Made by a program: the position numbers and the translations under genes. DNA of 64,000 nucleotides from Diadema setosum (Eukaryota; Echinodermata; Echinoidea; Diadematoida; Diadematidae). Under the pieces are notes generated by a model that ran no database searches, was not told where the DNA came from, and saw only the letters and a program-made list of their open reading frames with translations. Location of the stretch: contig CM067064.1 in NCBI GenBank assembly GCA_033980235.1, positions 27,343,781 through 27,407,780 on the forward strand, given 5' to 3'. Below are positions 1 to 11,260 of this stretch, one piece after another (position 1 is the first letter of the stretch; every line of letters begins with the position of its first letter).

Positions 1-995
1 CCATGTACAGAATCAGAGAACATTTTTAAAGAAAGATAAGGAAATGACGTCAAAATTAGAATATTAAAAGAAAAACGGACAGAGGGGCAAATACGTTTTC
101 TGTTTGTGTCGATACGCAAGTACGTACAAGCCATTCTTGGAATGGTAGTATTTGCCACTAAACCACAGTTTTATTTTTAAAAAATGTCAGAATTTGTTAG
201 GGAAAACCAGGTCATTTTGACAATTGTGAAAAAGAAATAACATTGAACAGTGCAACTGCAGTAGTCGGATGCAGTTTATGGAAGTGTCACCAAAGGGTCC
301 CTGGAAGAGGGCTATTTTGAGCATTTACGTCACATTCTACCGACTCGCCTGGGATGCGGTGATATTGCTTTCACGATGCTGCATACTAATGGAGGTGGCG
401 GGAGATGAGGGGAAAACGAAATGGGGGGGGGGGGTGGTGGCAAGGACAGAAGGCACCATAAAGTACCTCTCCTACTCACTATGGAGTGATGGCCCAGATT
501 GCTTTCTGCAAATGAAATCGATCCACTGACAGTAAATTAAATAACCCGGAAGGAATTGAAAGACATTAAGAGTTGGACATCCATCCGCAGTGCATGGACA
601 TTCTCATATAACCATGTCCTCCCTCAAAGGCCAGGGGAAGTCGTTACAGTAAAGTACTTTATTTTAGGCATACGGCTTTATTAATAACGTAGAACGCAGT
701 CGTAGAGAACATTTGTAAAGGATTGTGAAAAAGAGGAATGGATCGTCGTGATCGTATCTCAGATATAACATCACGATCCGCACTGCGAGATATAGCAGGT
801 TGACAATGACTGATGATAGCCATAGACAAACTGCAACGTTACAATTGTTTTGGCTTTCATCTGGCAAATCGGTAGACGTCGAGGAGTTGTGGCCCGACGT
901 CTTATTATCATTCCTCATTCTTTACCAATTAAAACAATGTAATGTTTAAACAATGTAAACTTGCTAAGAGTTGGTGATTTCAGCCTTGAGTTATA
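1..995. other. No gene recognised; AT-rich DNA
   Basis: Only short chance frames occur here, along with a poly-G tract near 423-434. I see no splice-supported coding sequence and no recognisable repeat. Confidence 0.6.
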
Positions 996-1110
996 ATTCA
1001 ATTCAATTCAATTAAAACTTTATTTTCACTTTTTTTTCCAACAGAATGTACAAGAAACAATTATTATAAATTTAACATGGGTGTAATAGAAAATACATAA
1101 ACATACAGGA
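996..1110 (-). repeat. Possible LINE 3' tail (ATTCA repeat)
   Basis: Read on the + strand, an (AATTC)n microsatellite is followed by AAAACTTTATTTTCAC and TTTTCCAACAG. The same layout recurs at about 12930 and 40590. This would fit the reversed 3' end of a CR1-like LINE whose tail is a short microsatellite. The identification rests only on this shared layout. Confidence 0.35.
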
Positions 1111-1195
1111 TTAACAACATGTTCACGTCTACATGATCAGTACAAAAAAGATATATACATGCACTCTATATACACTCTGCGAGAAAAAAAAAATG

Positions 1196-1240
1196 GAGGT
1201 ACCCACTCAAAAGACTATGCTTGTATCATGTGGGTACCTC
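1196..1240. repeat. Short perfect inverted repeat
   Basis: The 11-bp arms GAGGTACCCAC (1196-1206) and GTGGGTACCTC (1230-1240) are perfect reverse complements separated by 23 nt. Purine-rich DNA surrounds them. Function is unknown. Confidence 0.6.
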
Positions 1241-1970
1241 TGAGGGAAAGGGGGAAATCAGGGGGTGAAAAGCCTACAACTACAAAGAGTGCGGGAAACC
1301 GGGAAAGTCGGGAATAGAAAAAGAAAGAAAGCAAAATTGTGAAAAAAGGAACAAAAATCAAGGAAAGGAAGAAGAAGAAGAGAGAGAGGGAAAAAGAAAA
1401 GCCTAAATCATATTGATGCAATCACCAAGGGCGATTGGGTGAAGCTGTCATGTTCTGGGAAATCTTTCTGAAATTCTCCTCATAATAACAAGTGTTTGAC
1501 ATCCAAAAAACGAACCTCATTTTGGGGAATTACGACAGGTTGACGAAAAACAGTTTGAAAAATTACATCCCATCAGCGCTCGTAATGTATAACATTTCGT
1601 CAGAAAAGTTTCTGCAAACTGGGTGCATTCATTACAAGTTATAATTTCCATTTGTCTGTAATATGTGTAGTAGAATGTGGCATGGTTTGACGCATTCCTC
1701 ACTCACAATGTCATCTGAAGGTTGATGGCAAAAGAGATTGAAAATAAAAGAAACAAGACTTTTGATGTATGAAAACTGTCAGTGAACGAAATTTAATAGC
1801 ACACATTATTGACTTACTAAGCATGATCTAGTTAGAAAACCATTAATCACGCTTTAATTACAAATCTTGTAGCCTTGAGTGAAGTCTTGCTCTCTTTTCA
1901 TTGCCAGCTTCATCTTCTTCCGCTTTGGCTCAAGGTGACTCGCAGGCAGTGAGAAGTATCTTCATCCATA

Positions 1971-2382
1971 TTAAAGGGATGGTATAGTATTGGTTGAGGT
2001 GAGAATTCAGCTTGTAACTCTTGGCGAGATACTTAGAAAGCACTTTCTGGTATGTTAAAAGGCATACAAATCTAAGAGGAACTCAAAGTCTATTAGCTGA
2101 TGAAAATTGGTTTTGAAATGGTTGAGAAATTGAATAACAGAGTGAAGCAAAGTGTTCCTAATAAAAAGGTGGGTCCAACTTTTTATTAGGATTGCTCTGA
2201 TTTGGATATCTCAGCAATTTCAAAAGCAATTTTCAACAAATAAACTTTGAATTCCTCTTAGAATCATAATTTATGCTCTTTCACATTTCATAAGAGGTTT
2301 CTCATTATCTAAAAAGTATCATCATCAAAAAGAGTTGGAACCCTCAAGCCCCAACTCAACTGAAACTGTACCATCCCTTTAA
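1971..2382. mobile_element. Fold-back MITE, family A copy 1
   Basis: The ends TTAAAGGGATGGTA and TACCATCCCTTTAA are perfect inverted repeats starting in TTAA. The interior is an imperfect palindrome: GATGAAAATTGGTTTTGAAATGG in the left half mirrors TTTCAAAAGCAATTTTCA in the right. Related copies lie at 9455-9841 and, partially, at 33390-33545. It is a non-autonomous DNA element; TTAA or TA could be the target duplication. Confidence 0.8.
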
Positions 2383-2549
2383 GAATTCCTCAAAGTAACG
2401 TGCACTATCTCAGAGCTTACATACTATGCCTCGTGCTATTCATGCCAACATGCTGCCAATGGTAGTGGCAGAGTTAAACCGACTTCCACTTGACCCGCGG
2501 GCATCGTAGTATGTCAACACTCAAACGCAGCATTCTCACCCTCTTATTC

Positions 2550-2607
2550 GCCTCTCCCCCTCCCTCCCCCACCTCTCTCTCTCTCTCTCTCTCTCAACAT
2601 ATTTGTC

Positions 2608-2651
<44 letters not shown>

Positions 2652-2710
2652 TTATATATCTATCTAGCTATCCTATCTATCCACTTATCATCCATCTATC
2701 TCGCTAGCTA
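2550..2710. repeat. (TC)n and (TATC)n microsatellites
   Basis: A pyrimidine run of CTCTCT is followed by about 15 TATC units and degenerate ATC/TAGC copies. Confidence 0.95.
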
Positions 2711-2753
2711 GCTTGCTACCTATATCCCACCCCTCTCCCTCCCGTGGTGATAG

Positions 2754-2937
2754 GACATTTGCTCTTGCGACAAAATGCCCCGATTTTTTTCTCCGAGGAC
2801 TTATAGGGTTAATGGTGTGATAGGTTTAGTTTGATGTGACGATTAGGATTATGGTAAGAGTTATATTTTCGGTAATATTTATGTTTGACCTAGCGTGCGG
2901 ATATTTCGTGGGAGCGATTGTAGCAGGAGCAAATGTC
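2754..2937. mobile_element. Small MITE with GACATTTGCTC ends
   Basis: The 19-bp ends GACATTTGCTCTTGCGACA and the reverse complement of TGTAGCAGGAGCAAATGTC match at 17 of 19 positions. The 184-bp interior has no coding capacity. I recognise this style of repeat as widespread in marine invertebrates, but cannot name a superfamily. Confidence 0.6.
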
Positions 2938-3611
2938 ATGGAACCCTCTCCTGAAGGTATGCATACACAAAGATTCACGCAAACGCTCACTTCCCATTGA
3001 TAGAAACGCAAAGGATCAACACGTGTTGATCACGAGTCATGTTTTATTGATCCTCGCTTCTGTGTGTATTTACACCAATCCGTCTCTTCCTGGTGCGAAC
3101 ATGCAGTACAGATAAATATCATAATGCTGAGTACCCCGGAGAAATTTCCCAGTGTAAACTCCGTAATCAATTACGTCAATGTCTAGACATTTCGCAGGTG
3201 GCAACGAAATTCTGAATGACGCACAAAGCCGCCAGGCCGACGTATGATCCGGACACGCCCTCTCTACGTTGCCGCATTGCCACATGCAGCCAACACATGG
3301 AAACACGTGGAATTATTTATCATTTAGTTCAAAATGTCACCATGGTAATTCTTCAGCTTCTCAAGAGACAATATTATCTCAATTTAATTGGCAAGTTTAC
3401 TAGTGTTTTCAAATAAATGTATATTTTTGCTCAAAGAACCTATGATAAGAAGGTAGTCCACTCACCTGGACATTCTCGATGCATCTTCACGCCTGGGCTG
3501 CATGCAGTAATAGCATGCATTAGCTGTTGCCATGTCAGATAAGTCTCAGGCGACCCTCGGGCAAGCTCTGCTTGTAAGGATCAATCATTTGATAAATGTA
3601 TGCATAAGTTT
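2938..3611. other. No gene recognised
   Basis: Unique-looking sequence with short frames only, and nothing with splice or family support. Confidence 0.5.
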
Positions 3612-3976
3612 TTAAAGGGGAAGGCTAGTAACTGATCAGTGGGAATCAGTGGAAATGCTGGGAGATGATTGTTCCAATCCTTATGGGATTCATTCAAGAG
3701 TTCATTGTATATCTATTGTTGTGTGAAAATGATTTGCTTCAGAACGGTCTCATATTCAAGTAATGTGCGGATTAATGCTCCGTCACTGACCAGGGACGCT
3801 AACCTGGAAGCATTAAACTGCACATTACTTGAATATGAGACCATTCTGAAGCAAATCATTTTCACACAACAATAGATATACAATGAACTCTTGAATGAAT
3901 CCCATAAGGATTGGAACAATCATCTTCCAGCATTTCCACTGATTCCCACTGATCAGTTACTAGCCTTCCCCTTTAA
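3612..3976. mobile_element. Near-perfect fold-back MITE, family B copy 1
   Basis: The arms are roughly 160 bp and nearly identical as reverse complements, starting TTAAAGGGGAAGGCTAG and ending with its complement. They surround a spacer of about 45 bp. Because of the symmetry, both strands give almost the same 68-codon frame, which is a by-product and not a gene. TTAA occurs at both outer ends. A second copy with the spacer reversed is at 26206-26550. Confidence 0.9.
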
Positions 3977-5954
3977 CATGTTAGTAAACCGGTCTGCTTG
4001 TGCTTTGCTAAATCATTCATATATTTATGTGTGTACAGGTTGTTATTTTTCTAAGACTTGATGATCTCTTCCTAAGTTACATAAAATCTATTGAAATATT
4101 ATCCCCTTTTTACAAGTTTTTGTTTCTGCAGGAACTGTACTACAATCAAGTTTTTATCTTTGCTATATTTGGTCCTGAATATACTGAGATGATATCACTG
4201 ATCGACAAGATTGATAAATTTTTAAGAACACAAATCAGTTTTAGTGTGTTAAAGAATACAGTAGAATCATCAAATCTGATCGTTGTTGCATGCAACATAT
4301 ACTAGGCCATTCCACTTTTTTTGCGGTTTTAATTGTTGATTTTTTTTTTCTTGTGTCTACAGGGAGCAGCAAAAAGTTAATAATTTTCCACAATGAACAT
4401 ATGGTAAATGCGTCTGCATCTACACTATAAAAACACCATTTAAGTAGAAACAGATCATTGTAACACATAGCTAGCGAGGAGTATACATGGTACAATTAAC
4501 CTTCACACGGTATGCATATTATGATTATACTCGGTCCGGTCGTGTGAACCTATTTTCAAATAAGCTTTGAAGATTGATGAAATTAATTTTGAGGTACTGT
4601 AATGGGGAATCCAAGGATATACTCAAAATATCTTTGAAAAAACAATAAAAAAATATGTTCATTTTTTTTTCCTTCAATGCAATCAGAAAACTCGCTATTG
4701 CCATGGTTAAATTTCCTGGTAAAGCTATAACTATTGTGGTCAACATCACTAGCTTCATCTCCGGAAATGATTCACTATAATCTCATGCAGAAGGTATGAT
4801 AAAAGAAGAAAGGATGTCATACACCAAATGAGATGAAGAAAAGTACATAAGATTTCATCTCACAGAAATAGATGGAAAGTGGGCGTAAGGTAAATTGGAA
4901 GAGAACCATGTTGTATTGAAAGGCAGCTCTGAAAAGTAGCTTCCAATACTACAATATTCAGTTTGCCTAACATTAAAAAAAAAGAAGACAACGAAGAATT
5001 AGCTAAAAATCTATGAAGAACTGGATTTCTACTTATAATTCATTCTGCAATCGTCTTATAATTTGCCATGCCCGTTTCTTGTTCAACGCATGATTATGCC
5101 GGCCTGTAATTTGAATTCTTTTAATATATGCCGTCTTCTCTATCTCCTCTGCTATGCAGTTACTGAAAGAAATTTGAATTAAGTAAAGATATGAGTAGGC
5201 TAGCGCAAAAAACAGGGTTTTCTTTTCTATGGCAAAGATTATACGCATAGAAGATTAGCTGGAAGCATCAATTCGTCATTGAGGTTGATGATTCCACCAT
5301 ATCTTTAGTTCAATCTCACAAGATAATGTTCTCTCCTATGCTATAGTATCTCTTCATATCTCGTCTCTTTTATCTATCTCTTCCTTTCTGAAGGAGAGAG
5401 AGAGAGGGGGGGGGGAGGGGTGAGGAAAGGGAGGGAGGTAATACAGGGTAAAAGGAGGAAGAGGAAATTGCGTAAAGTCGTGCAGACTTCATTTCGATGC
5501 CCGTCAGGGTTGTCGCGTGGCTAGCGGACGAATCGATAGCAGCTATGTGAGCTTGCCGCGTTTAGATCTCCCTGTCGAACGCTGCGGGGAACCCTCTGGA
5601 GACAAAATGCGGGTGTATTTTTAATTCAAATTCAGTGCCTGAGACGGGATGAAGAAAATGTCGTCCCTCGCCTGCGCCGCCTCCGCGTAGCCATGTCTGT
5701 CCCGCGAATAAATCACAATTTTCACTCATCCACTTTTTTCCCTCCCTCTGGCTCTCTGTTCTCTGTCTCTTCATCTTTCTGAAGTTTTGTCTGTACCTTA
5801 CGCACATTGCAAGAATGATACATCGAAATGTATCGAAATGTTTGTAAATATTTATGTATGTTACGTTTGACCTTAACAATCGCATTTGTTGGCTGCGTAA
5901 TACCAATAATACTATTATGTGTGCTGTCGCCAATTTTATCATACAGTAACAGTT

Positions 5955-5991
<37 letters not shown>

Positions 5992-6030
5992 CACACAATA
6001 CTATATTCATTCACACAATATATACAATAC

Positions 6031-6061
<31 letters not shown>

Positions 6062-6230
6062 CATAATTCCTTGTGCTTATTATATAGTTAAAAACGCAAT
6101 CAGAAGGAAGCTGACCAGAAATTAATATAATGAATTAGTGGAAAAACTAATTTTCCACTTACAGATTATTATAATAGTCATGATAGTTACATTATTTCAG
6201 ACCCACATATTTATTTACACGTACACTGTA
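3977..6230. other. No gene recognised; simple repeats
   Basis: AT-rich DNA with a GA/G-rich run near 5392-5420, a (CA)n tract at 5958-5989 and a (TA)n tract near 6037-6061. Longer frames across the (CA)n tract are microsatellite translations and not genes. Confidence 0.6.
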
Positions 6231-6339
6231 AAGCGGGGTTCCCACTGTCACGATTGGCGCCACGATTGAAATCGTGGTCTTAATCGTAAAGCAATCGTGG
6301 TGATCGTATCAGATCTTGAGGTAAATCGTGGTAATCGCG

Positions 6340-6386
6340 TTAATCGTAGAAAATTTTTGGACGGTTCAAAAATTTTCTACGATTAA
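6340..6386. repeat. 19-bp-arm hairpin in element's left arm
   Basis: Arms 6340-6358 and 6368-6386 are exact reverse complements (TTAATCGTAGAAAATTTTT) around a 9-nt loop. They lie among ATCGT-rich subterminal repeats. Confidence 0.8.
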
Positions 6387-6664
6387 CACGATTAATATTT
6401 GATCGTGATCATCGCATCAGATTGTCTTGGATCGTATCAAAACGCAGCAAATCTTATCTAATCCTGCTTCTTAATCGTGTTGATCGGGATCGACTTTTTC
6501 ACTTTCCTTCTGCTTATTTTGCACATTTGCCCTTATTTTACTCGCAAATCGTATATATTTTGTATTCCGCGAGGTTGAATAAGGGAGAGTTGGCACAATG
6601 AAATATAAAATGACAACACCACTGAAACATCCACCAGAAGCAGAATGTTCCACATACCCCCACT

Positions 6665-6735
6665 GGCGTAGCCAGGGGGGGGGGGGGGGGGGGCGATGGG
6701 GGCGGTCGCCCCCCCCCCCCCCCCCCCCCCCCCCT
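6665..6735. repeat. Poly-G / poly-C repeat terminus
   Basis: GGCGTAGCCA is followed by a long G run, then GGGGGCGGTCGCC and a long C run. This resembles the terminal part of a common 'GGCGTAGCCAGGGGG' transposon family. Frames rich in Gly or Pro here are artefacts. Confidence 0.6.
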
Positions 6736-7608
6736 AAGATTTGGACCGGGGATTTGGGAGGCGGAAAAAAAAATGCGTGTATACTGTATGCATGCACATG
6801 AAGCGGGTCTCCTTTGCAACCTTTCATCAAATAAGATATTTTTTTTGAATATTTCACTCAAAGTGTGCACCAGATCGTTGAATTTCAATTCAAAATATGC
6901 AAAATCTCTCGTGCCAAACCCTCCCCCTCTGTGCCTCTTTCCCTAGCTTAGTACACTTTTTAGATTTACACACACAAAAAAAAAAAATATGAATAATTCT
7001 GAGTGCACAAGACTTATCACTTATATTCCGAAAACTCAAGGTTCCCTCATGTAGAAGGGGAATTTCCCCTTTTAATCGACCCTTTCCTCCCTCAGCCCCC
7101 CCCCCCATAAGTTTTTTTTTCTTTTTTTTTGTGATTTCCCAAATGTTGATTCCATCAAATATGCGTGTACGAGATATCTCAATTTCAGGCAAAAGCTCCA
7201 TCGGAAGGGAAGGGTGGAGATAACACTCGCCCACGCCTTCTCCCTGCTCGCCCGCCCCTCCCCCCCCCCCCCTTCCGCCATGCATAGAAGTAGACTGTGG
7301 CTATACCCAGATCGCTTTATTTCAATTCTAAAAACGCAAAAGCTCATCGAGCGGGAGGGGGAATCCCCCATCCCCTAAGCTCTACCTCACTAGACTTTAT
7401 ACATACACACAATGGTGCACATTTGGAATAAGAGCTAAATTCCGTGATTTTAACACTTCGATGAAAAAGTATTGCACCAAAAATTTGCACCAGATCGCTG
7501 AATTTCAGGTCTGAAAACGTAAAATCACCTTCGTGTGGGAGGGGATATGCCCCTATCTACACCCTCGTGTGCATGCTTTTTCTGTTTGATTGCTGAACTG
7601 CAGACAGC

Positions 7609-8170
7609 GTTCATGATATTCAGTGTAAGAATTAATACAAGAAGATTATTTAAATGATATACCATTTTATAGGCAAATTGTTCAATAATAATCTACGCTA
7701 AAATATACTGCAACCTTAAACAAGTGGGACTGTTTCAACTCGTTAAAACACGCAAAAACATGCATCAAATTGCACCATTTGCAATATCAAAATGCAAAAA
7801 GTTCTCACCGTGGGAGGGGGGACACCCCCTCCTACACCCTCCCCTCCCCCTTCGCTCGCTCCGCTCGCTCGGGTTCAGTTGCGTTCATGATATTCAGTGA
7901 AAAGAATTAACACAAGAAGTGTATTTAAATTGTACCATTTTATAGGCAAATTGTTCAATAATAATCTACATCAAAATATACTGTTACCTTAAACAAGTGA
8001 GACTGTTTCTCGTCGATAAAACGCGCAATAACATGCATCAAATTGCACCATTTACAACATCAAAATGCAAAAAGTTCTTACCGTGGGAGGGGGGACGCCC
8101 CCCTCCCACACCCTCCCCTCCCCCCTCGCTCGCTCCGCTCGCTCGGGTTCAGTCGCGTTCATGATATTCA
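7609..8170. repeat. 274-bp tandem duplication
   Basis: GTTCATGATATTCAGTG recurs at 7609, 7883 and 8157, exactly 274 bp apart. Each unit contains GGCAAATTGTTCAATAATAA, a GGGAGGGGGACACCCCC-like hairpin and a GCTCGCTCCGCTCGCTCGG palindromic run. More diverged relatives seem to extend left to about 6890. Confidence 0.8.
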
Positions 8171-9159
8171 GTGAATATCCAAAAACAATATCAAAAACAC
8201 AAGCAATGCTATCAGTTCGGCCAACTTTCTTATATTGAGCTTAGAAGCACTTATTATGTTAGCATTCAAAAAGATCTCATCCTTTTTTTTTTAGCTTCAA
8301 TTTCATCATATTTTCTTCATATTTCAAAGAAAGGTGAAAACATTTGTCTTGATCTTTTTTTTTTCTGGAGAAGATGGGGCAATGATCTGAGCTGTTTGTT
8401 TGTTTGTTTGTTTGTTTTTTTTTTTGGGGGGGGGGAGAGGATGAGCACGTCGATGCAATAATCTATTAGTTTCTTTCGGTTGAATTAGAGGAGGGACTAT
8501 CTGAGGTTGTGGCTGGTCTAGATGATGCTTTCTCTCTGATGATAACGTAATTGTCGTTCGCAATACTGCAAAGGTCACGTCGTCATCATCCTCAACCTGT
8601 CAACCCTTGCCATCATCAATGGTTGTGGATAGTTATAGGCCTAATCACTCTGCAGAAGTTAAGGAAACAATGCAATCTATCGTCTGCCGGACTATGATAT
8701 TCCCATTCGGGTCCAATCGCACCTTAAATGGGGTCGCTTTTGATCCCGATCGTGAAAGATATCGTATCTTATCTCAACAACCCGCATTGGTTCGTGGTAT
8801 TCGTATTGGAACGTATCAGAACGTAGCTGCACGCACTAAATCGGAGTTTCCGATCGTAATGATAGTGGTAGCTATGAACCAATCATGGACTCAATCGGGA
8901 CAGTCCTTTCTGATCGTATTTGAACGGGAGACCAGATCGTGACAGATCATATTGCTTGAAATAGACCAATCGTGACCATATCGCATCCGAGCGAAGCAAC
9001 ACGTATTGACTCGCATAACCTCGTATGCAAACGTGAAATTTCAGACGAGTTCAACGAAACTTCCACGATCAGTTACGAATGTCCAATCGTGGCGTTCGTA
9101 ATAGATCGTGCGATAGTGGGAACCCCGCTTATAGTAAGAGATGTAGGCCTACTACTCGA

Positions 9160-9436
9160 GTATCATGTCAAGTTTTCGACTCAAATCTTTTATGATGTAA
9201 ATACTTGTAAATATGTTAATTTTTCACATATTTTCAAACTACAATTTGTAGAGCTATTCCTTGTACTGTACTTATTAAGTTCATCTTAGAACTTTTGTAT
9301 CAGACAGGTATATCGGACTTGATAAGCATTCATGCTATTTTCTGGTGCCTTTTATCTTGTATCCATGCATGTGCCTCTTGTGTATACCATGTAACATGTG
9401 AATATAGATAGATAATAAACTTCAACTTCAACTTCA
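9160..9436 (+). repeat. Possible LINE 3' end with ACTTCA tail
   Basis: AT-rich DNA ends in AATAAACTTCAACTTCAACTTCAAAAA. This looks like a LINE tail in which a short unit has been repeated. No coding part remains. Confidence 0.35.
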
Positions 9437-9454
9437 AAAAATCCATCTTTGACC

Positions 9455-9841
9455 TTAAAGGGATGGTACAGTAATGGTGGAGATGTGAATTGGGCTTTTA
9501 ACTTTTTGTGAGATACCAAGAAAACACTTATGAAATAGTACAGACCATACCATTTTAAGAGCTAGAATTCAACGTTTATTTGATGAAAATCAGGTTTGGA
9601 ATGACTGAAACATCTAAAAACAAAGTAAAACAAAGCGATCGTAATATTTGTGGGTCCCACACTTATCAGAATCGCTCTATTTTGGATATCTCAGCCATTT
9701 CAAAACCAATTTTCATCAAATAAACGTTGAATTCCTCATGGAATTACATGCTCTTTCATATTTCAGAGGTTTCTCATTAGCTTACCAAAAAATGTTAGAA
9801 ACCTGAAATTAGGTCTCAACCAAAACTATACAATCCCTTTA
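9455..9841. mobile_element. Fold-back MITE, family A copy 2
   Basis: TTAAAGGGATGGTACAG starts the element and its decayed complement ATACAATCCCTTTA ends it. The inner symmetry (GATGAAAATCAGGTTTGGAA against TTTCAAAACCAATTTTCATC) matches copy 1 at 1971-2382. Confidence 0.8.
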
Positions 9842-11098
9842 GAGATCCATGTCAATGCGTTGCTCCTCAGTGCACCAGATAGAGCCTGATAAAATTGACA
9901 GCGGGAAAAGCAGGATATAAATCTTACAAAGATGAAATACTATAAATAGACAAAGAACAGAAAGAACGTTAAAGTTATTTCACAGTGTATACGTGATTAA
10001 TCAGGAAATGGTGCGTAACAGACTTGTGCTTCTAAAAGCCTAAATGCTAACTACATTGATATGCATGCAATGAGGGAGATTGCTATTCGTGTTTTGGGGA
10101 TGTACTTATGTTGAATGAAACTCTTAATCTTTACAATGATATACAGATAATGGACCTATTAATTTTGGCAAGGACTATACTCGACTAAAAGGCTACCATC
10201 TACATTCTTCCATAACATCTGTCAATAGTGATATTTGACAAACAAAAGTCCATGTAGTTGCCCTTTGTCAGACATGACGTTAAGTCAGACCAATACCTGG
10301 AAAGGAACAAAATTTCAGCGGTAAAAAGATTTCCTAACGAGACAGACTTTCTATTCAAACATACTGTCAAAATAAAAGATGAATCAAAGTAAAATCACCC
10401 TTGTTTAGTGCCATCTGATATATCTCGAAATTAATTATACACTATAACATGTTCGTTGTTCACAATGTTTGATTCTATGATAGCAGCTGTCGCCATTTAC
10501 TCGTATTTGTATAAAGAGTTGACAGGCGTCACTGAGCACAAACTGCACAGATCTGAAGGCCAAGACTGCAGCTATTTAATGCTGAACTGTTTACGTTTAT
10601 CCTGTGTCAACAACATACGGAAATTATGTGAGCTATTTATCATTTGCATTCTTAGTTATTTTGTGGAATATGTAAAAAAAAATAGAGAATGGGAGAAAAA
10701 GAATAAATAGCCGAAGCCTATATAAATAGAGTTGAATTTCTGTCATTTTAGGGACAGTATACTATAGTATATCAAGTTTAGAGGATTAAAACTTATGTTC
10801 CTTAACTTCTGTTAAACGTTTCTTTCATTGTGATTTGTGCATTGTCCGAATTCTCAGGAAAGTTGAGAATATCATGAGGGATCCCCTATTCCCCCTTCAC
10901 CAATGATTCTTTTGGTTGAGATCTGCACACGACTGCAAAATGCAGGACAAACCCATATCTGAGTTCTTTCATTCCATTTGCAATTAGCAAATAGTGTCTT
11001 CATAAGTACCCCTAAATTTGAATTGATGTATCTCTTTATACTGGTAACGCCTGGAGAGACCTATATACCCAAGATCTTATGCATTATGGATACCATTG
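9842..11098. other. No gene recognised
   Basis: AT-rich DNA with only short unsupported frames. Confidence 0.5.
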
Positions 11099-11260
11099 TT
11101 GCAACTGATTGACAAATTGCCCCACGTCGACGTAAATAAGCACTGAATTGATCAGTGTTTTAGTAGTAGCCATGATAAAAAAATCATGGCTACTACTAAA
11201 ACACTGATCAATTCAGTGCTTATTTACGTCGACGTGGGGCAATTTGTCAATCAGTTGCAA
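11099..11260. repeat. Perfect 78-bp-arm palindrome
   Basis: Arms 11099-11176 and 11183-11260 are exact reverse complements with a 6-nt A-rich loop. A 14-bp direct repeat, GGATACCATTGTTG, flanks it at 11088-11101 and 11294-11307. Zero mismatches suggest a very recent event, or an assembly or library fold-back artefact. Confidence 0.95.

Larger units (their letters stand above)
6231..9130. mobile_element. 2.9-kb DNA element with 16-bp TIRs
   Basis: AAGCGGGGTTCCCACT at 6231-6246 and its exact complement at 9115-9130 bound the region. The outer 250-490 bp at each end are saturated with ATCGT/ACGAT words, a typical subterminal repeat pattern for a transposase binding zone. Inside are a 19-bp-arm hairpin, a poly-G/poly-C block and a 274-bp tandem duplication. 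No transposase was found, so it is non-autonomous. The target duplication is not clear. Confidence 0.65.

Noticed and set aside
3669..3919. Matching 68-codon frames on both strands
   Set aside because: They arise automatically because the DNA is a fold-back palindrome; no splice, start or family support.
6471..7371. Gly/Pro-rich frames of up to 131 codons
   Set aside because: Created by poly-G/poly-C and GC-rich repeat units; no conserved domain.
10456..10710. 84-codon frame
   Set aside because: Lys-rich end, no domain, no promoter or splice context; likely chance.
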